Shown here in pieces: positions 1 to 9,170 of a DNA stretch of 32,652 bases. The notes beneath the pieces were generated by a model. That model ran no database searches. It had not been told where the DNA came from and saw only the letters and a list, made by a program, of their open reading frames with translations. This stretch comes from Blastocatellia bacterium AA13. Lineage in GTDB: Bacteria; Acidobacteriota; Blastocatellia; UBA7656. A program made the position numbers and the translations under genes. Location: NCBI GenBank assembly GCA_003222245.1, contig QHVH01000053.1:1-32652 (forward strand). Reading direction: 5' to 3'. The number at the start of each line of letters is the position of its first letter. Positions within the stretch are counted from its first letter, which is position 1.

Positions 1-1
1 A

Positions 2-148
2 GCCGGCTGTAAGACCGTGATCGGCGGAAGGCTCAAGCAGAGCGGCATGTGGTGGACAGTTCGCGGCGCCAACGCGATCATTCACCTAAGATGCTCTTTG
101 TTGAACAATCGCTATGAAGATCACTGGGACGCTCGCCGCGCCGGCTAG
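2..148 (+). CDS. C-terminal end of an ISKra4-type transposase, cut by the window edge
   Basis: Frame 2 is open from the left edge to a TAG at 146-148 and gives 48 residues. It contains CKTVIGGRLKQSGMWW followed by VRGANAIIHLRC and ends NRYEDHWDARRAG. The run 'VIG-RLKQSGM-W-V-GANAI--LRC' followed by an aromatic/acidic tail (YEDHW) matches the end of ISKra4-family DDE transposases as I remember them; the family name comes from recall, not a search. Only the tail is visible, so neither intactness nor the left terminal repeat can be judged. The right end of the element should lie shortly after the stop, but no terminal repeat can be confirmed without its partner. Confidence 0.7.
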   Translation, partial: AGCKTVIGGRLKQSGMWWTVRGANAIIHLRCSLLNNRYEDHWDARRAG

Positions 149-360
149 CCCACATTTATGTCGCGCACCCCCGCCGCGCTTTACTATGGAATTATGCTCC
201 TGCCGTTGATAAAATCGCCCCGTTCTCGGCGGCCTCACTCACCTGTGCTCTTGAAGCTCCGTGGCTGCGACGTGGACTCTGCCCGAGAAACCCACGTTGG
301 TCGGAGCAACGGCGCTTCTGGCCGATCCCCCTTCTTAGTTCGAATGCAATAGATTGGTTT

Positions 361-3300
361 ATGGCTAGCGAACTTGTCACCAATGAGCCCGTTTCTCCGC
401 ATTCTTCGTGGCTGCTCTTCCACTTGAAACAGATTGCGAATCTCGCGGTGAGCCTCGCCGATTTTCCGGACCATCAGGCGCTCCGGGATCATCTGGCGCG
501 GGCGATTTCGGAGGGCATCGGAGCGCAAGTGTGCTCGATCCATACCGTCAATGACTCAGGCGATACGTTGGAACAGGGGGCCTCAGTCGGGTTGACGAAT
601 GATGTGACGAGAGCCACGGCGTCACTCGAAATCGGAGTTGAAGGAGGATGGTGGGCGGATGCAGTGCTCTCCAGGCGTGCTGTGATAGTAGAGGATATGG
701 ATGCGGACGCTCGCATTCATAGTCTTTCGCGAAATCAAATCTCAGCGCTTCGCGACTCGGGCATATGCTCGCTCTGGGTGTTTCCGATGCTCACGAAATC
801 AGGAGCGGTGCTCGGGGTATTTACCGCTTACCATCGCGAGCGGTTGTCTCCTTCGCGAATGGAAATTGAGCTTGCGGAACTCTACCTGGGAGCAGGAGCA
901 GCGGCGCTCGACAATGCGCGGCTTCTGAATAGCGAAAGGAAATTCGAAGCGGATGTCGAAGAGAATCGGGAGCGCTATCGGCTGGTGGTGGAAACCGCTC
1001 GGGATAGCATATTCACGGTATCGCTGGACGGCAGGATTACCTCGCTCAATCCGGCTTTCGAAACCATCACCGGCTGGAAACGCGAGGAATGGCTGGGAAG
1101 GCCGTTTGCACCGCTTATCCATCCGGAAGACCTGCCTCGCGCCCTGCGGATATTTAAGGCTACGATCGGCGGCCAAGAGCCGCCCAGTTACGAGCTGCGG
1201 GTTTCAACAAGGTCCGGAGAGCCTCTGATCGGCGAGTTTGTCTCCGCGCCGCTCAAAATCAACAACAATGTAGTCGGCATGCTCGGCATCGCTCGCGATA
1301 TCACGCAGCGCCGAACCGCCGAAGATTTGCTTCGAGCGTCGGAGGAACGATTCTCCCGAGCGTTCAATGCGAGTCCGCACCCGGTCACAATCAACTCGCT
1401 GCCCGAAGGCCGTTATATAGCGGTCAACGACAGCTTCTATCGCGTAATCGGCTTCGAGCGAGAGGAAGTGATCGGGCGAACAATTCTCGAGCTGGGCATC
1501 TGGGTAAGCAGGAAAGATGCGGCCAGGGTCGCGGAGCTTCTTGCCACGCAGACGAGCCTTCGCGACTGGGAGACCAGGTTCAGGCTCAGAAACGGAGAGA
1601 TTCACACCTTCCTGGTTTCATCTGAAGTAATAGAAGTAGACGGGCAAAGATGCCTGCTGACAGTCGCAACCGACATTCACGAGCGCAAACAGGCCGAAGC
1701 AGAGCTTCGCCAATCCGAAGACCGATTCTCGAAGGCGTTTCATGCGAACCCAAATCCGATGAGCATTACAACGCTCGATGACGGACGCTACCTCGATGTG
1801 AACGACCTGCTTCTAAAGGACACCGGATACACGCGGCAGGAAATGGTCGGGCGCACGACGCTGGAGCTCGGTTTGTGGGATGACCAGAAGGATCTCGCGA
1901 CAGTCACGAAGCTGCTCAATACTCGGGGCTCGATTCATAACATGGAGGCGTGCTTTCGAACAAAGGCGGGCCGGGTCAAGGTCGGCCTTTTCTCGGCGGA
2001 GGTGATCGATCTCGACGGCCGCAAGTGCGTGTTGGCTTCTCTCAACGACATCACCGAGCACAAACGAGCGGAAGAAGAGCTCCATGCATCCGAGGAGAGA
2101 TTCTTCAAAGCATTTAATAAGAGCCCCCAACCAATGAGTATTGTCAGCCGCCGAGCGGGTCTCTACATAGATGTGAACGACAGCTTTCTGAAGGCAAGCG
2201 GGCACACGCGCGAAGAGGTAATCGGGCACTCCGTGCGGGAGCTGGGAATTTGGACCCAACTCGATGATCACAGGGCCGTTTTGAAAGTTCTCGACGAAGT
2301 GGGATCGGTCCGCGACATGGAGGCCAAATTCACAACCAAAGACGGTGAAACGCGGGTCTGCCTCTTTTCCGCCGAGCTGATCGACCTTGCCGGCAGGCAG
2401 TGCGTTTTGACCACGAGCAACGACATAACCGAACGTAAGCAAAAAGAAGACGAGCTCGAGCTGGCGCGGCGTCACTGGCAATCCACATTCGATGCAATGG
2501 CCGACAACGTGATGCTCATAGACAACGAGGACCGGCTCATCAGGGCCAATAAGACCTTCTACAATAAGATGGGGCTGACGCCGGAAACCAGCATCGGGCG
2601 GAGTATCGGCGAGCTGCTTCATGGCGAGAACGCCCGAAACGATCTCGAGTCCTGTCCAATCTGCCAGTTGAGAGGCCGCGGTGAACACGCGGTAATTGAG
2701 CTTCCCGCGGGCCAGATAAGCGACTATCCACTCTATGCGAGTGTCGACCCGATTCTGAACAGCGCCGGCGCGCGCGTCGGCATCGTCGAGGTCATCCGGG
2801 ATCTTTCGGATCTCTACACGGCACGGGCCGAAGCGGAGCGGGAACGAATAAGCCTTACCGCTACGATCGAGCAGATGGCCGAGGGCCTGATCGTGTGCGA
2901 TCCGACCTCCAGAGTTATTCATGCGAACCAGCAGGCGCAGGAGATTTTCGGCTATACCCTTCAAGAGATGCAGAGCGACGTGAACTCTAGGCTGCCCGAA
3001 AGCAGGTTCATCGATCTGGACGGCAATATAGTCGCGGTCCGCGAGCTTCCCGTGCAGGTTGCGCTGCGCGAACGGCGCACCATCGAGAACGTGAGGCTGT
3101 GGCATAACAAGCGCGATCAGCAGCGCGTTCTTCTCTCGATAACCGCCTCTCCCTTTTTCGACGACGGCGGCGTGGTCAAGGGCGCGGTGGCGCTTGTTCG
3201 CGACGTCACCGAGCAGCAGCGCGAACACGATAGATTGCAGCAGGCCGATAAACTCCGAGCGCTCGGACAACTTGCCTCGGGTGTCGCGCACAACTTTAAC

Positions 3301-4344
3301 AACGCGCTTGCCGCGGTAATCGGCTACACCCAGCTTGCCATCAGAAAGGCAAGCAATCACGAAGTTGAAAAGTACCTGCGCGTCATCGAGCAGTCGGCGC
3401 AGGACGCCGCACGAATGGTCGAGCGTATTCACAATTTCTCGCGAGGCCGGTCGCGCGTTGAAGACTTCGCTCCCGTCAAGCTCATAGATGTAGTCCGCGA
3501 CGCTATCGACATAACCCGGCCCCGTTGGCAGCACGATGCCGAGGCGCAGGGGATCAAGTATGACACAGCGCTCAACTGGCAGGCTTCAAGTGAGGTTAAA
3601 GTGAGCGGCCGTCCTTCGGAGCTGCGCGAGGTATTCGTGAACGTCATATTCAACGCTCTGGACGCGATGCCGCCTGGCGGCCGAATCGACATTAGCGCGA
3701 ACGAGGACGGTCCATTTGTGAATGTCGGCTTCAGCGACACGGGCGACGGAATGACTGAAGAGACGCGGCGCAGAGTATTTGAACCCTTCTTTACGACGAA
3801 AGGTACATCCGGCCTCGGAATGGGTTTGAGCGAGAGCTATCGGATCATCGAACGTCACGGCGGCCGTATCGACATCGATAGCCGAATCAATAAGGGAACA
3901 ACCTTCACGATCATTCTCCCGATGGAAGAAGCTCCGGCCGGCGCGGAGACAGAACATCCTCAGCCCACGCCGCTCGCGAGATTGAAGATACTGGTGATCG
4001 ATGATGAAGAATTCGTCAGGGGGGCGCTTGCGGAGACGCTTGTCGAAGAGGGCCACGACGTTACTCAGGCGGGAAGCGGAGAAGAAGCGCTCAAGCTATT
4101 AGAGCAACGCGATTTCGACATCGTATTCACCGACCTTGCAATGCCGCGTGCTGACGGCATCGCGGTTGCGGCCCGAATAAAAGAGATCAAGCCGGCGACA
4201 AAGGTTGTTTTGATGAGCGGCTACGGTGAGGACAAAGCTTACGAGAGAATCGGCGACCTGAATTGCGTCGACGGCTTCGTCTCAAAGCCATTCAACTTCG
4301 CGGAAGTTCATCGGGTTCTCGGCCTGCTCTCAGGTCTGGAGTGA
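361..4344 (+). CDS. Multi-PAS hybrid sensor histidine kinase with C-terminal receiver domain
   Basis: A 1327-residue protein without an obvious signal peptide or membrane segment, so probably a cytoplasmic sensor. Order: N-terminal GAF-like domain (about 20-190), a PAS domain (about 205-320), three closely similar tandem PAS domains (about 327-452, 453-577, 578-700), a PAS domain with a CPIC motif (about 700-810), another PAS (about 835-950), a HisKA domain with the phospho-acceptor His near residue 977 in GVAHNFNNALA, a HATPase with N-box (NVIFNALDAMP), DTGDGM and GLGMGL boxes, and a receiver domain (about 1207-1325) with acidic pocket VIDDEE and predicted phospho-Asp near residue 1258 in FTDLAMP. 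The cis receiver implies a hybrid relay or self-tuning role. No output regulator lies next to it. The signal is unknown. The ATG at 361 has only a weak ribosome binding site. The 3' end overlaps the convergent rluD-like gene by 53 bases. Confidence 0.95.
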   Translation: MASELVTNEPVSPHSSWLLFHLKQIANLAVSLADFPDHQALRDHLARAISEGIGAQVCSIHTVNDSGDTLEQGASVGLTNDVTRATASLEIGVEGGWWADAVLSRRAVIVEDMDADARIHSLSRNQISALRDSGICSLWVFPMLTKSGAVLGVFTAYHRERLSPSRMEIELAELYLGAGAAALDNARLLNSERKFEADVEENRERYRLVVETARDSIFTVSLDGRITSLNPAFETITGWKREEWLGRPFAPLIHPEDLPRALRIFKATIGGQEPPSYELRVSTRSGEPLIGEFVSAPLKINNNVVGMLGIARDITQRRTAEDLLRASEERFSRAFNASPHPVTINSLPEGRYIAVNDSFYRVIGFEREEVIGRTILELGIWVSRKDAARVAELLATQTSLRDWETRFRLRNGEIHTFLVSSEVIEVDGQRCLLTVATDIHERKQAEAELRQSEDRFSKAFHANPNPMSITTLDDGRYLDVNDLLLKDTGYTRQEMVGRTTLELGLWDDQKDLATVTKLLNTRGSIHNMEACFRTKAGRVKVGLFSAEVIDLDGRKCVLASLNDITEHKRAEEELHASEERFFKAFNKSPQPMSIVSRRAGLYIDVNDSFLKASGHTREEVIGHSVRELGIWTQLDDHRAVLKVLDEVGSVRDMEAKFTTKDGETRVCLFSAELIDLAGRQCVLTTSNDITERKQKEDELELARRHWQSTFDAMADNVMLIDNEDRLIRANKTFYNKMGLTPETSIGRSIGELLHGENARNDLESCPICQLRGRGEHAVIELPAGQISDYPLYASVDPILNSAGARVGIVEVIRDLSDLYTARAEAERERISLTATIEQMAEGLIVCDPTSRVIHANQQAQEIFGYTLQEMQSDVNSRLPESRFIDLDGNIVAVRELPVQVALRERRTIENVRLWHNKRDQQRVLLSITASPFFDDGGVVKGAVALVRDVTEQQREHDRLQQADKLRALGQLASGVAHNFNNALAAVIGYTQLAIRKASNHEVEKYLRVIEQSAQDAARMVERIHNFSRGRSRVEDFAPVKLIDVVRDAIDITRPRWQHDAEAQGIKYDTALNWQASSEVKVSGRPSELREVFVNVIFNALDAMPPGGRIDISANEDGPFVNVGFSDTGDGMTEETRRRVFEPFFTTKGTSGLGMGLSESYRIIERHGGRIDIDSRINKGTTFTIILPMEEAPAGAETEHPQPTPLARLKILVIDDEEFVRGALAETLVEEGHDVTQAGSGEEALKLLEQRDFDIVFTDLAMPRADGIAVAARIKEIKPATKVVLMSGYGEDKAYERIGDLNCVDGFVSKPFNFAEVHRVLGLLSGLE

Positions 4345-5335
4345 CTCCGCGAACCTGATTCAGAAATGTCTGTAACTCTGACGGAAGCGGAGCAGTGATC
4401 TCCATCCACTCGCCCGAGGCGGGATGATGAAAAGCTAGCCGACATGCATGAAGAAAGAGGCGCGGAGGCGCATTGTCAGTTGATTCCAGCAGAGGTCCAT
4501 ATACCTCGTCGGCGAGCACCGAGTGGCCTATTAATGCACAGTGAATTCGCAGTTGATTTGTGCGGCCGGTGACCGGCTCCAACTCGACAAGCGTAGCCGC
4601 GGCAAAGCGCTCCAGCACCTTTAGGCGCGTTTCAGCGGCCTTTCCATTTTCCAACACGCGCCAATAAGGTTTTGAGTCTTCGACCCGGCCGATTGGCGCC
4701 TCGATCAGACGCGTATCGTTTTCTACAACGCCATCCAGCAGCGCCAGGTAGCGTTTCTCGATTAACTTCTTTCTGAAATGACGGGCAAGAACGCTGTGTG
4801 ACCGGGGTTCTTTCGCGGTGACGAGCAGCCCCGATGTCGCGCGATCGAGCCTGTGGATGATGCCGGGCCTTCGCATTGGCCCAGAACCGAACTCTTCGAA
4901 AGGCGGTCTCCCTCCATCATTGACCTCAGGCGCTGCACAAGCAATTTTCGCCTGTTCTATACGATCGCGGTTCAAATGATAGGCGAGCGCATTCGCAAGA
5001 GTGCCGCTCTTAACGCTTCGGGTCGGATGCACGAGCATGCCGGAAGGCTTGCATATGACCAGGATGTGCTCGTCTTCGAAAAGAACGTCGAGCGGAATCG
5101 CTTCCGGATTCATCGCGGTTGGGGCCGCGTCGTATGCATCTATCGCGACTCTGTCGCCCGCCGAAACGCGGCGGCCCGAGACAGAGACATCTCCATTAAC
5201 CAGGCAGGCGCCCTCGGCGACAAGCCTGGCAATCCGCATTCGGCTCAATTCCCCCAACCTGGCGGCAAGAAACTCATCAAGCCGCACGCCGGCGTCTGCA
5301 TCTGAAGCGATAAAGTTGTGAAGCCGATCAGCCAT
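4292..5335 (-). CDS. rluD: RluD-family 23S rRNA pseudouridine synthase
   Basis: A 347-residue enzyme expected to isomerise uridines in 23S rRNA. An S4-like RNA-binding domain fills about residues 15-65 (VRLDEFLAARLGELSRMRI). The catalytic block is GIIHRLDRATSGLLVTAK with the catalytic Asp near residue 164. The later GRTNQLRIH motif is also typical of the RluA/RluC/RluD family. Residues about 125-156 form a low-conservation insertion just before the catalytic motif. The ATG shares one base with the queG stop (TAATG), so the two are probably co-translated. The last 53 bases are also the end of the convergent kinase gene. The exact target uridine(s), and hence the choice between RluD and RluC-type names, cannot be decided from sequence alone. 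Confidence 0.88.
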   Translation of the reverse strand: MADRLHNFIASDADAGVRLDEFLAARLGELSRMRIARLVAEGACLVNGDVSVSGRRVSAGDRVAIDAYDAAPTAMNPEAIPLDVLFEDEHILVICKPSGMLVHPTRSVKSGTLANALAYHLNRDRIEQAKIACAAPEVNDGGRPPFEEFGSGPMRRPGIIHRLDRATSGLLVTAKEPRSHSVLARHFRKKLIEKRYLALLDGVVENDTRLIEAPIGRVEDSKPYWRVLENGKAAETRLKVLERFAAATLVELEPVTGRTNQLRIHCALIGHSVLADEVYGPLLESTDNAPPRLFLHACRLAFHHPASGEWMEITAPLPSELQTFLNQVRGVTPDLRAGREPDELPRS

Positions 5336-6495
5336 TATTTCTTTGATTCTTGTCGTGCAAAACAGCCGCTGAGAATCGCCTCGGCTTCTTCTCTCACGAA
5401 GCTATCGTTATCGTTTCGCAGCGCCGCGTCCGCGAATTTCGATGCTCGTTTTAATTCAAGCCTCGCCAACGCCCACAGAGCGTGTCCCCGTATGAGCGGC
5501 TCAGGATCGTCGACAATCAGCATGGATAGAACTGGAACGGCGGCTTCGCATCCGATGTTTGCAGCCGCCACCGCGGCGTTGCGCAAGAGGCCGCGCCGCT
5601 TCGGACGGGTCAACGGAGTTCCCTTGCACCACTCTCGAAACCGGGCATCGGTCGAAATTCCCAGTAGCTCGATCAAATCGATCCTCTGGCCTTTTCCATG
5701 CTCAGCCCTGAGATGCCTCCAGTTCGTGTCTTCAGCAAATCGATTGAACGGGCATACTTCCTGGCATACATCGCAGCCAAACAACCATTCACCGATGGCT
5801 TCGCGAAGCTCGCGAGGAATAGGCCCTTTGTTCTCAATCGTCAGGTACGATATGCAGAGCCTCGAGTCGAGCAGGTATGGACCCGCAAAGGCATTTGTCG
5901 GACAGGCCGGCATACATCTGGAACAGGTTCCGCAGCTCACTTGCCGCGGCTCACCGGTTGCCGGCAAATCTATATTCACAAACAACTCGGCCAGAAAAAA
6001 CCATGAGCCCTGGGAGGGCCGCAGTAGATTTGTATTCTTGCCAAAGAAACCGAGCCCGGCACGCTCGGCAGCCGCGCGCTCCAACAGCGGCACGGCATCC
6101 ACAAAGCCTCGCGCTTGAAATCCGGCGTCATCCATCAGCGATCTAATTCGATCCGAAAGCTCGCCGAGCTTTGCCTTCACTACATCGTGATAGTCCAGGC
6201 CCCAGGCATAGCGAGCTACTCGTCCATATCGATTCTCGTGTCGAAATTCAGGCGCGGCCGTATAGTAGTTCACGCCGAGTGTGATTATTGACCGAGCCCA
6301 GTGTACAAGCCGGCCGGGACTGGCATTCAACTCAGGCTGCCGCGTCATGTAACTCATGTCCGCCGCATATCCACTGGAGCACCAGCCGCTGAGCGCCGCG
6401 AGATCGCGCAGCATCGGCTCGACCGATGTTACTCCGATTACTTCGAACCCGACCTCGCGCGATACAGCTTTGATTCGGGATAGAAGATCGCTCAC
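5335..6495 (-). CDS. queG: Epoxyqueuosine reductase QueG
   Basis: A 386-residue cobalamin and iron-sulphur enzyme that makes queuosine from epoxyqueuosine in the tRNA wobble position. Visible are the presumed catalytic Asp in VDAVPLLER (about residue 134), a first 4Fe-4S set CGTCSRCMPACP (Cys 188, 191, 194, 198) and a second set CDVCQEVCP (Cys 241, 244, 248). A C-terminal HEAT-like repeat region (about 290-380) is the tRNA-recognition part found in longer QueG proteins. The start is GTG at 6495. It lies directly upstream of the rluD-like gene with a one-base overlap, giving a two-gene RNA-modification operon. Confidence 0.95.
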   Translation of the reverse strand: MSDLLSRIKAVSREVGFEVIGVTSVEPMLRDLAALSGWCSSGYAADMSYMTRQPELNASPGRLVHWARSIITLGVNYYTAAPEFRHENRYGRVARYAWGLDYHDVVKAKLGELSDRIRSLMDDAGFQARGFVDAVPLLERAAAERAGLGFFGKNTNLLRPSQGSWFFLAELFVNIDLPATGEPRQVSCGTCSRCMPACPTNAFAGPYLLDSRLCISYLTIENKGPIPRELREAIGEWLFGCDVCQEVCPFNRFAEDTNWRHLRAEHGKGQRIDLIELLGISTDARFREWCKGTPLTRPKRRGLLRNAAVAAANIGCEAAVPVLSMLIVDDPEPLIRGHALWALARLELKRASKFADAALRNDNDSFVREEAEAILSGCFARQESKK

Positions 6496-6585
6496 GGATC
6501 AAACCTACGAACCGTTCAACGTTGATGTCAATGGAATCTTTTGGAGTAAAACGGCGGGGCCTCCGCCAAGCTTAGTTGAGTCGCT

Positions 6586-7929
6586 TCAGACCCTCTTCTC
6601 GAGGACCATTCGCATGCCGTACTTTGGTCTGAGCGTTACAATAGGCTGCGGCTCTACTTTATGGCCTGACGCGATGCGCATTCGCCAATCTCGCGCGATA
6701 GTCGCCAGAACGAGGATGCCTTCCATCCATGCGAATGATTCGCCTATACAGACTCTCGGTCCGCCGCCGAATGGGAAATAAGAAAACCTGGGCCGCGCCT
6801 CTCTTGCTTCGGCAGTCCAGCGCATCGGATCGAATTTAAAAGGGTCGGGATAATAGCGTTCGTGATGATGCATTACATAAGGGCTCATGAATATGATCGA
6901 ACGCGGCGGGACCTTGTATCCACCTAACTCATATTCGTCGATCGCGCGCCTGCCCAGCGCCCATGCCGGAGGATAGAGCCTCATAGACTCGCTCAATACC
7001 ATTTCGGTGTAGGGCAGACGCTGCACGTCTTCGGCTGAGGGAAGCCTGCCGCCGAGGACTTCATCGATTTCGCGATGAAACTCCGCTTCTGCCTGGGGAT
7101 TCCGCGACAGCAGGTACCATGTCCAGGTGAGAGCGTTTGCGGTAGTCTCGTGGCCGGCTATGAACAGAGTCATCGCTTCGTCTCTGACCTGTTTGTCGGT
7201 CATGCGCGCGCCGCCTTCCTCTTCGTCCTGCGCCATCAACAGCATCGACAGCAGGTCGCCTCGGTCTTCGCCTGACGCGCGATGCTCTTCAATCATCCTG
7301 TAGACGATCGCATCAAGACGATCAGCCGATTTCTTAAATCGAATGTTGGCCGGAAGAGGAAGCTTCTGCAGCAAGGCTGAAAAGGGCAGAAACATCCTTG
7401 AGAACAGATGCAGTATTGCAGTGAGCGCTTGACCGACTTCGGCAGCTTCGGATTCGACATCGGCGTTGAAAAGCGTCTTGCCTACGATGGCAAGCGTCAG
7501 TCTCATCATCTCTTTCGAGATGTCGACTGCCGCTCCGTCGACCCAGCGTTCGCTCATTCGCCGAGCGTATTCGGCCATCACCGTCGCGTAGGCGTTTATT
7601 CGCTGTCTATGAAACGCGGGTTGAACCAACCTTCTTTGACGGCGATGAAACTCGCCCTCGCTGGTAAGCAGCCCTTCTCCGAGGAATCGCTTGGCCATTT
7701 CAAGACCGCGGCTCTTGGTAAAGTTTCGGCTGTGCGTGACCAGAACGTCTCGTATGTAATCGGGGTGATTTATGAAGTAAACCTGCTCGCGCCCGAGCTT
7801 GAAATAGACAAGATCGCCGTATTCGCGAGCCTGCTCCATCAAGAAGCTCAACGGATCACCCGCTACGGACAAAAGAAAACCGCCCGGCAACTTTCGCTTA
7901 GGCCCAGGCGGATACGCGGCAACCGTCAT
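6586..7929 (-). CDS. Cytochrome P450
   Basis: A 447-residue haem monooxygenase, complete for the family. The oxygen-binding I-helix motif AGHETT is at about 258-263, ExxR at Glu314-Arg317 (ESMR), and the haem-binding loop [11 protein letters not shown] carries the axial Cys at about 394. The N-terminus begins YPPGPK without a membrane anchor, so the protein is probably soluble. The sequence resembles the fatty-acid-hydroxylase-like bacterial P450s (CYP102/CYP4-like), but the substrate cannot be read off. No ferredoxin or reductase gene is adjacent, so electrons must come from elsewhere. It lies 90 bases upstream of queG on the same strand, with no functional link apparent. Confidence 0.95.
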   Translation of the reverse strand: MTVAAYPPGPKRKLPGGFLLSVAGDPLSFLMEQAREYGDLVYFKLGREQVYFINHPDYIRDVLVTHSRNFTKSRGLEMAKRFLGEGLLTSEGEFHRRQRRLVQPAFHRQRINAYATVMAEYARRMSERWVDGAAVDISKEMMRLTLAIVGKTLFNADVESEAAEVGQALTAILHLFSRMFLPFSALLQKLPLPANIRFKKSADRLDAIVYRMIEEHRASGEDRGDLLSMLLMAQDEEEGGARMTDKQVRDEAMTLFIAGHETTANALTWTWYLLSRNPQAEAEFHREIDEVLGGRLPSAEDVQRLPYTEMVLSESMRLYPPAWALGRRAIDEYELGGYKVPPRSIIFMSPYVMHHHERYYPDPFKFDPMRWTAEAREARPRFSYFPFGGGPRVCIGESFAWMEGILVLATIARDWRMRIASGHKVEPQPIVTLRPKYGMRMVLEKRV

Positions 7930-8127
7930 GGCCGCATAGTATCACGCTGGGCGTAATCCGGGCGTCGGTTTATCAAGGCAAATCCCGACAGAGACATCTG
8001 AAGATTTAATGCGCGGGTAGGGTGCGTGCGCGCCCAGGTGCACAATGGCCAAGCTCGAGACAGGCATTGACCTGCGTGCTTATAACTCATTCGCCGCGCC
8101 GCGGTGAAGCCTGTGTATTCGTTCTCT

Positions 8128-8979
8128 TTAGAGAAGATCGGAGTCAACTACCGCGCTCTTGCTAACGGAATCGTCCACACAGCCAAGCTGCCACACTCGA
8201 ATGATGGCTTCTAGAACGTCCTTGCGAGTCATCTTCGAATAGCCTACCCGCCGATCGGGGAACTCGATCGGCGCCTCACCGACGCGGAAACCGCTTTTCC
8301 AGCTTCGATAGAGAGTCTCGATTTGAAATGAGTATCCGTTGCTTCCTATCACCCCGGCGCATAATTGCTCGACTACTTCGCGACGATAGCATCGAAACCC
8401 GCTCGTACAATCGCGCGTCTCAAGGCCGAGAACGGAGCGCGCATAAAGATTGCCGCCGCGGCTGATGAGCTGCCGAAGCAGACCCCAATCGCGGATACAG
8501 CCTCCGCGCACGTATCGCGATCCAACGACGAGATCGCAGCCCGCTTCGGCGGCCGCGAGCAAAGTCAGCAGGGCATCCGGATCATGCGAGAAGTCCGCGT
8601 CCATTTCGAAAATGAACCGAGCTCCTTCATCGAGCGCTTTCCGAAAACCGCTGAGATAGGCCGAGCCTAATCCCATTTTCATCGGTCTGGAGATGAGCTG
8701 AAGACGGGGTCCGTAACCGGAAAGCTCATTGACCAGCGAGCCCGTGCCGTCGGGCGAGTTGTCGTCGACCACGATGATCCTGAATAGCGGATAGACAAGC
8801 ACTCGATCGATCAACTGGACTATCGTTTGAACTTCATTGTAGGTAGGAATCACCACCGTACAGTCGACGGTATTTTCCGCGATGTCCAATACAGGCGCGG
8901 CGACCTGTCCCATCGATGTTGAAAGCTCGCTCGCAGGCGAAGATGAAAGTCCTTCTATCTTCATATGCACGGTCTTCAT
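8128..8979 (-). CDS. Polyprenol-phosphate-mannose/glucose synthase-like GT2 glycosyltransferase
   Basis: A GT-A family 2 glycosyltransferase of about 283 residues similar to dolichol-phosphate mannose synthase (DPM1/Ppm1). Visible motifs are VVIPTYNE, VVDDNSPDGT (nucleotide binding), EMDADFSHDP (metal-binding DxD) and GSRYVRGG. It likely transfers a hexose from a nucleotide sugar to a polyprenyl phosphate at the membrane. It has no C-terminal GtrA-like membrane segments. The start is ambiguous: a 15-base tandem duplication at 8958-8987 provides GTG and ATG candidates at 8985, 8979, 8970 and 8964, none with a strong ribosome binding site. ATG at 8979 was taken. Confidence 0.9.
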   Translation of the reverse strand: MKTVHMKIEGLSSSPASELSTSMGQVAAPVLDIAENTVDCTVVIPTYNEVQTIVQLIDRVLVYPLFRIIVVDDNSPDGTGSLVNELSGYGPRLQLISRPMKMGLGSAYLSGFRKALDEGARFIFEMDADFSHDPDALLTLLAAAEAGCDLVVGSRYVRGGCIRDWGLLRQLISRGGNLYARSVLGLETRDCTSGFRCYRREVVEQLCAGVIGSNGYSFQIETLYRSWKSGFRVGEAPIEFPDRRVGYSKMTRKDVLEAIIRVWQLGCVDDSVSKSAVVDSDLL

Positions 8980-8987
8980 ATGCACGG
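8958..8987. repeat. 15-base perfect tandem duplication over the glycosyltransferase start
   Basis: The unit TCTTCATATGCACGG occurs at 8958-8972 and again immediately at 8973-8987 without mismatch. On the minus strand each copy carries an in-frame GTG and ATG, adding five residues (HMKTV/HMKIE-like) to the N-terminus of the glycosyltransferase. It looks like a recent replication slippage. Confidence 0.9.
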
Positions 8988-9170
8988 TTCTTTTTTTCTA
9001 TTGAGCCCACAAGCGCGGGGCTATACAATCAAGTCGTCTTTGCCCCCGCGGTACATCAGGCAGTCAATCTCTTCACCGCAATCATAAGAAGCGCATTTCA
9101 AGCGCGAGTCAATAACAATTCTCTCGGCCCGCCGGTGAAGATCTCTCTCACAGAAGGACGGTTAGCTCTA

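Noticed and set aside
1813-3534. A 573-codon open frame on the minus strand inside the kinase gene
   Set aside because: It is antisense to a clearly coding PAS/kinase region; its length results from the codon bias of the real gene, and its product has no recognisable motif.
7926-8147. A 73-codon minus-strand frame between glycosyltransferase and P450
   Set aside because: It begins inside the glycosyltransferase end, has no ribosome binding site and shows low-complexity mixed composition; the 198-base gap shows nothing certain.
9001-9027. A promoter TTGAGC-15-TATACA for the PKD gene
   Set aside because: The spacing of 15 and weak -35 make it no better than chance in this AT-richer gap.
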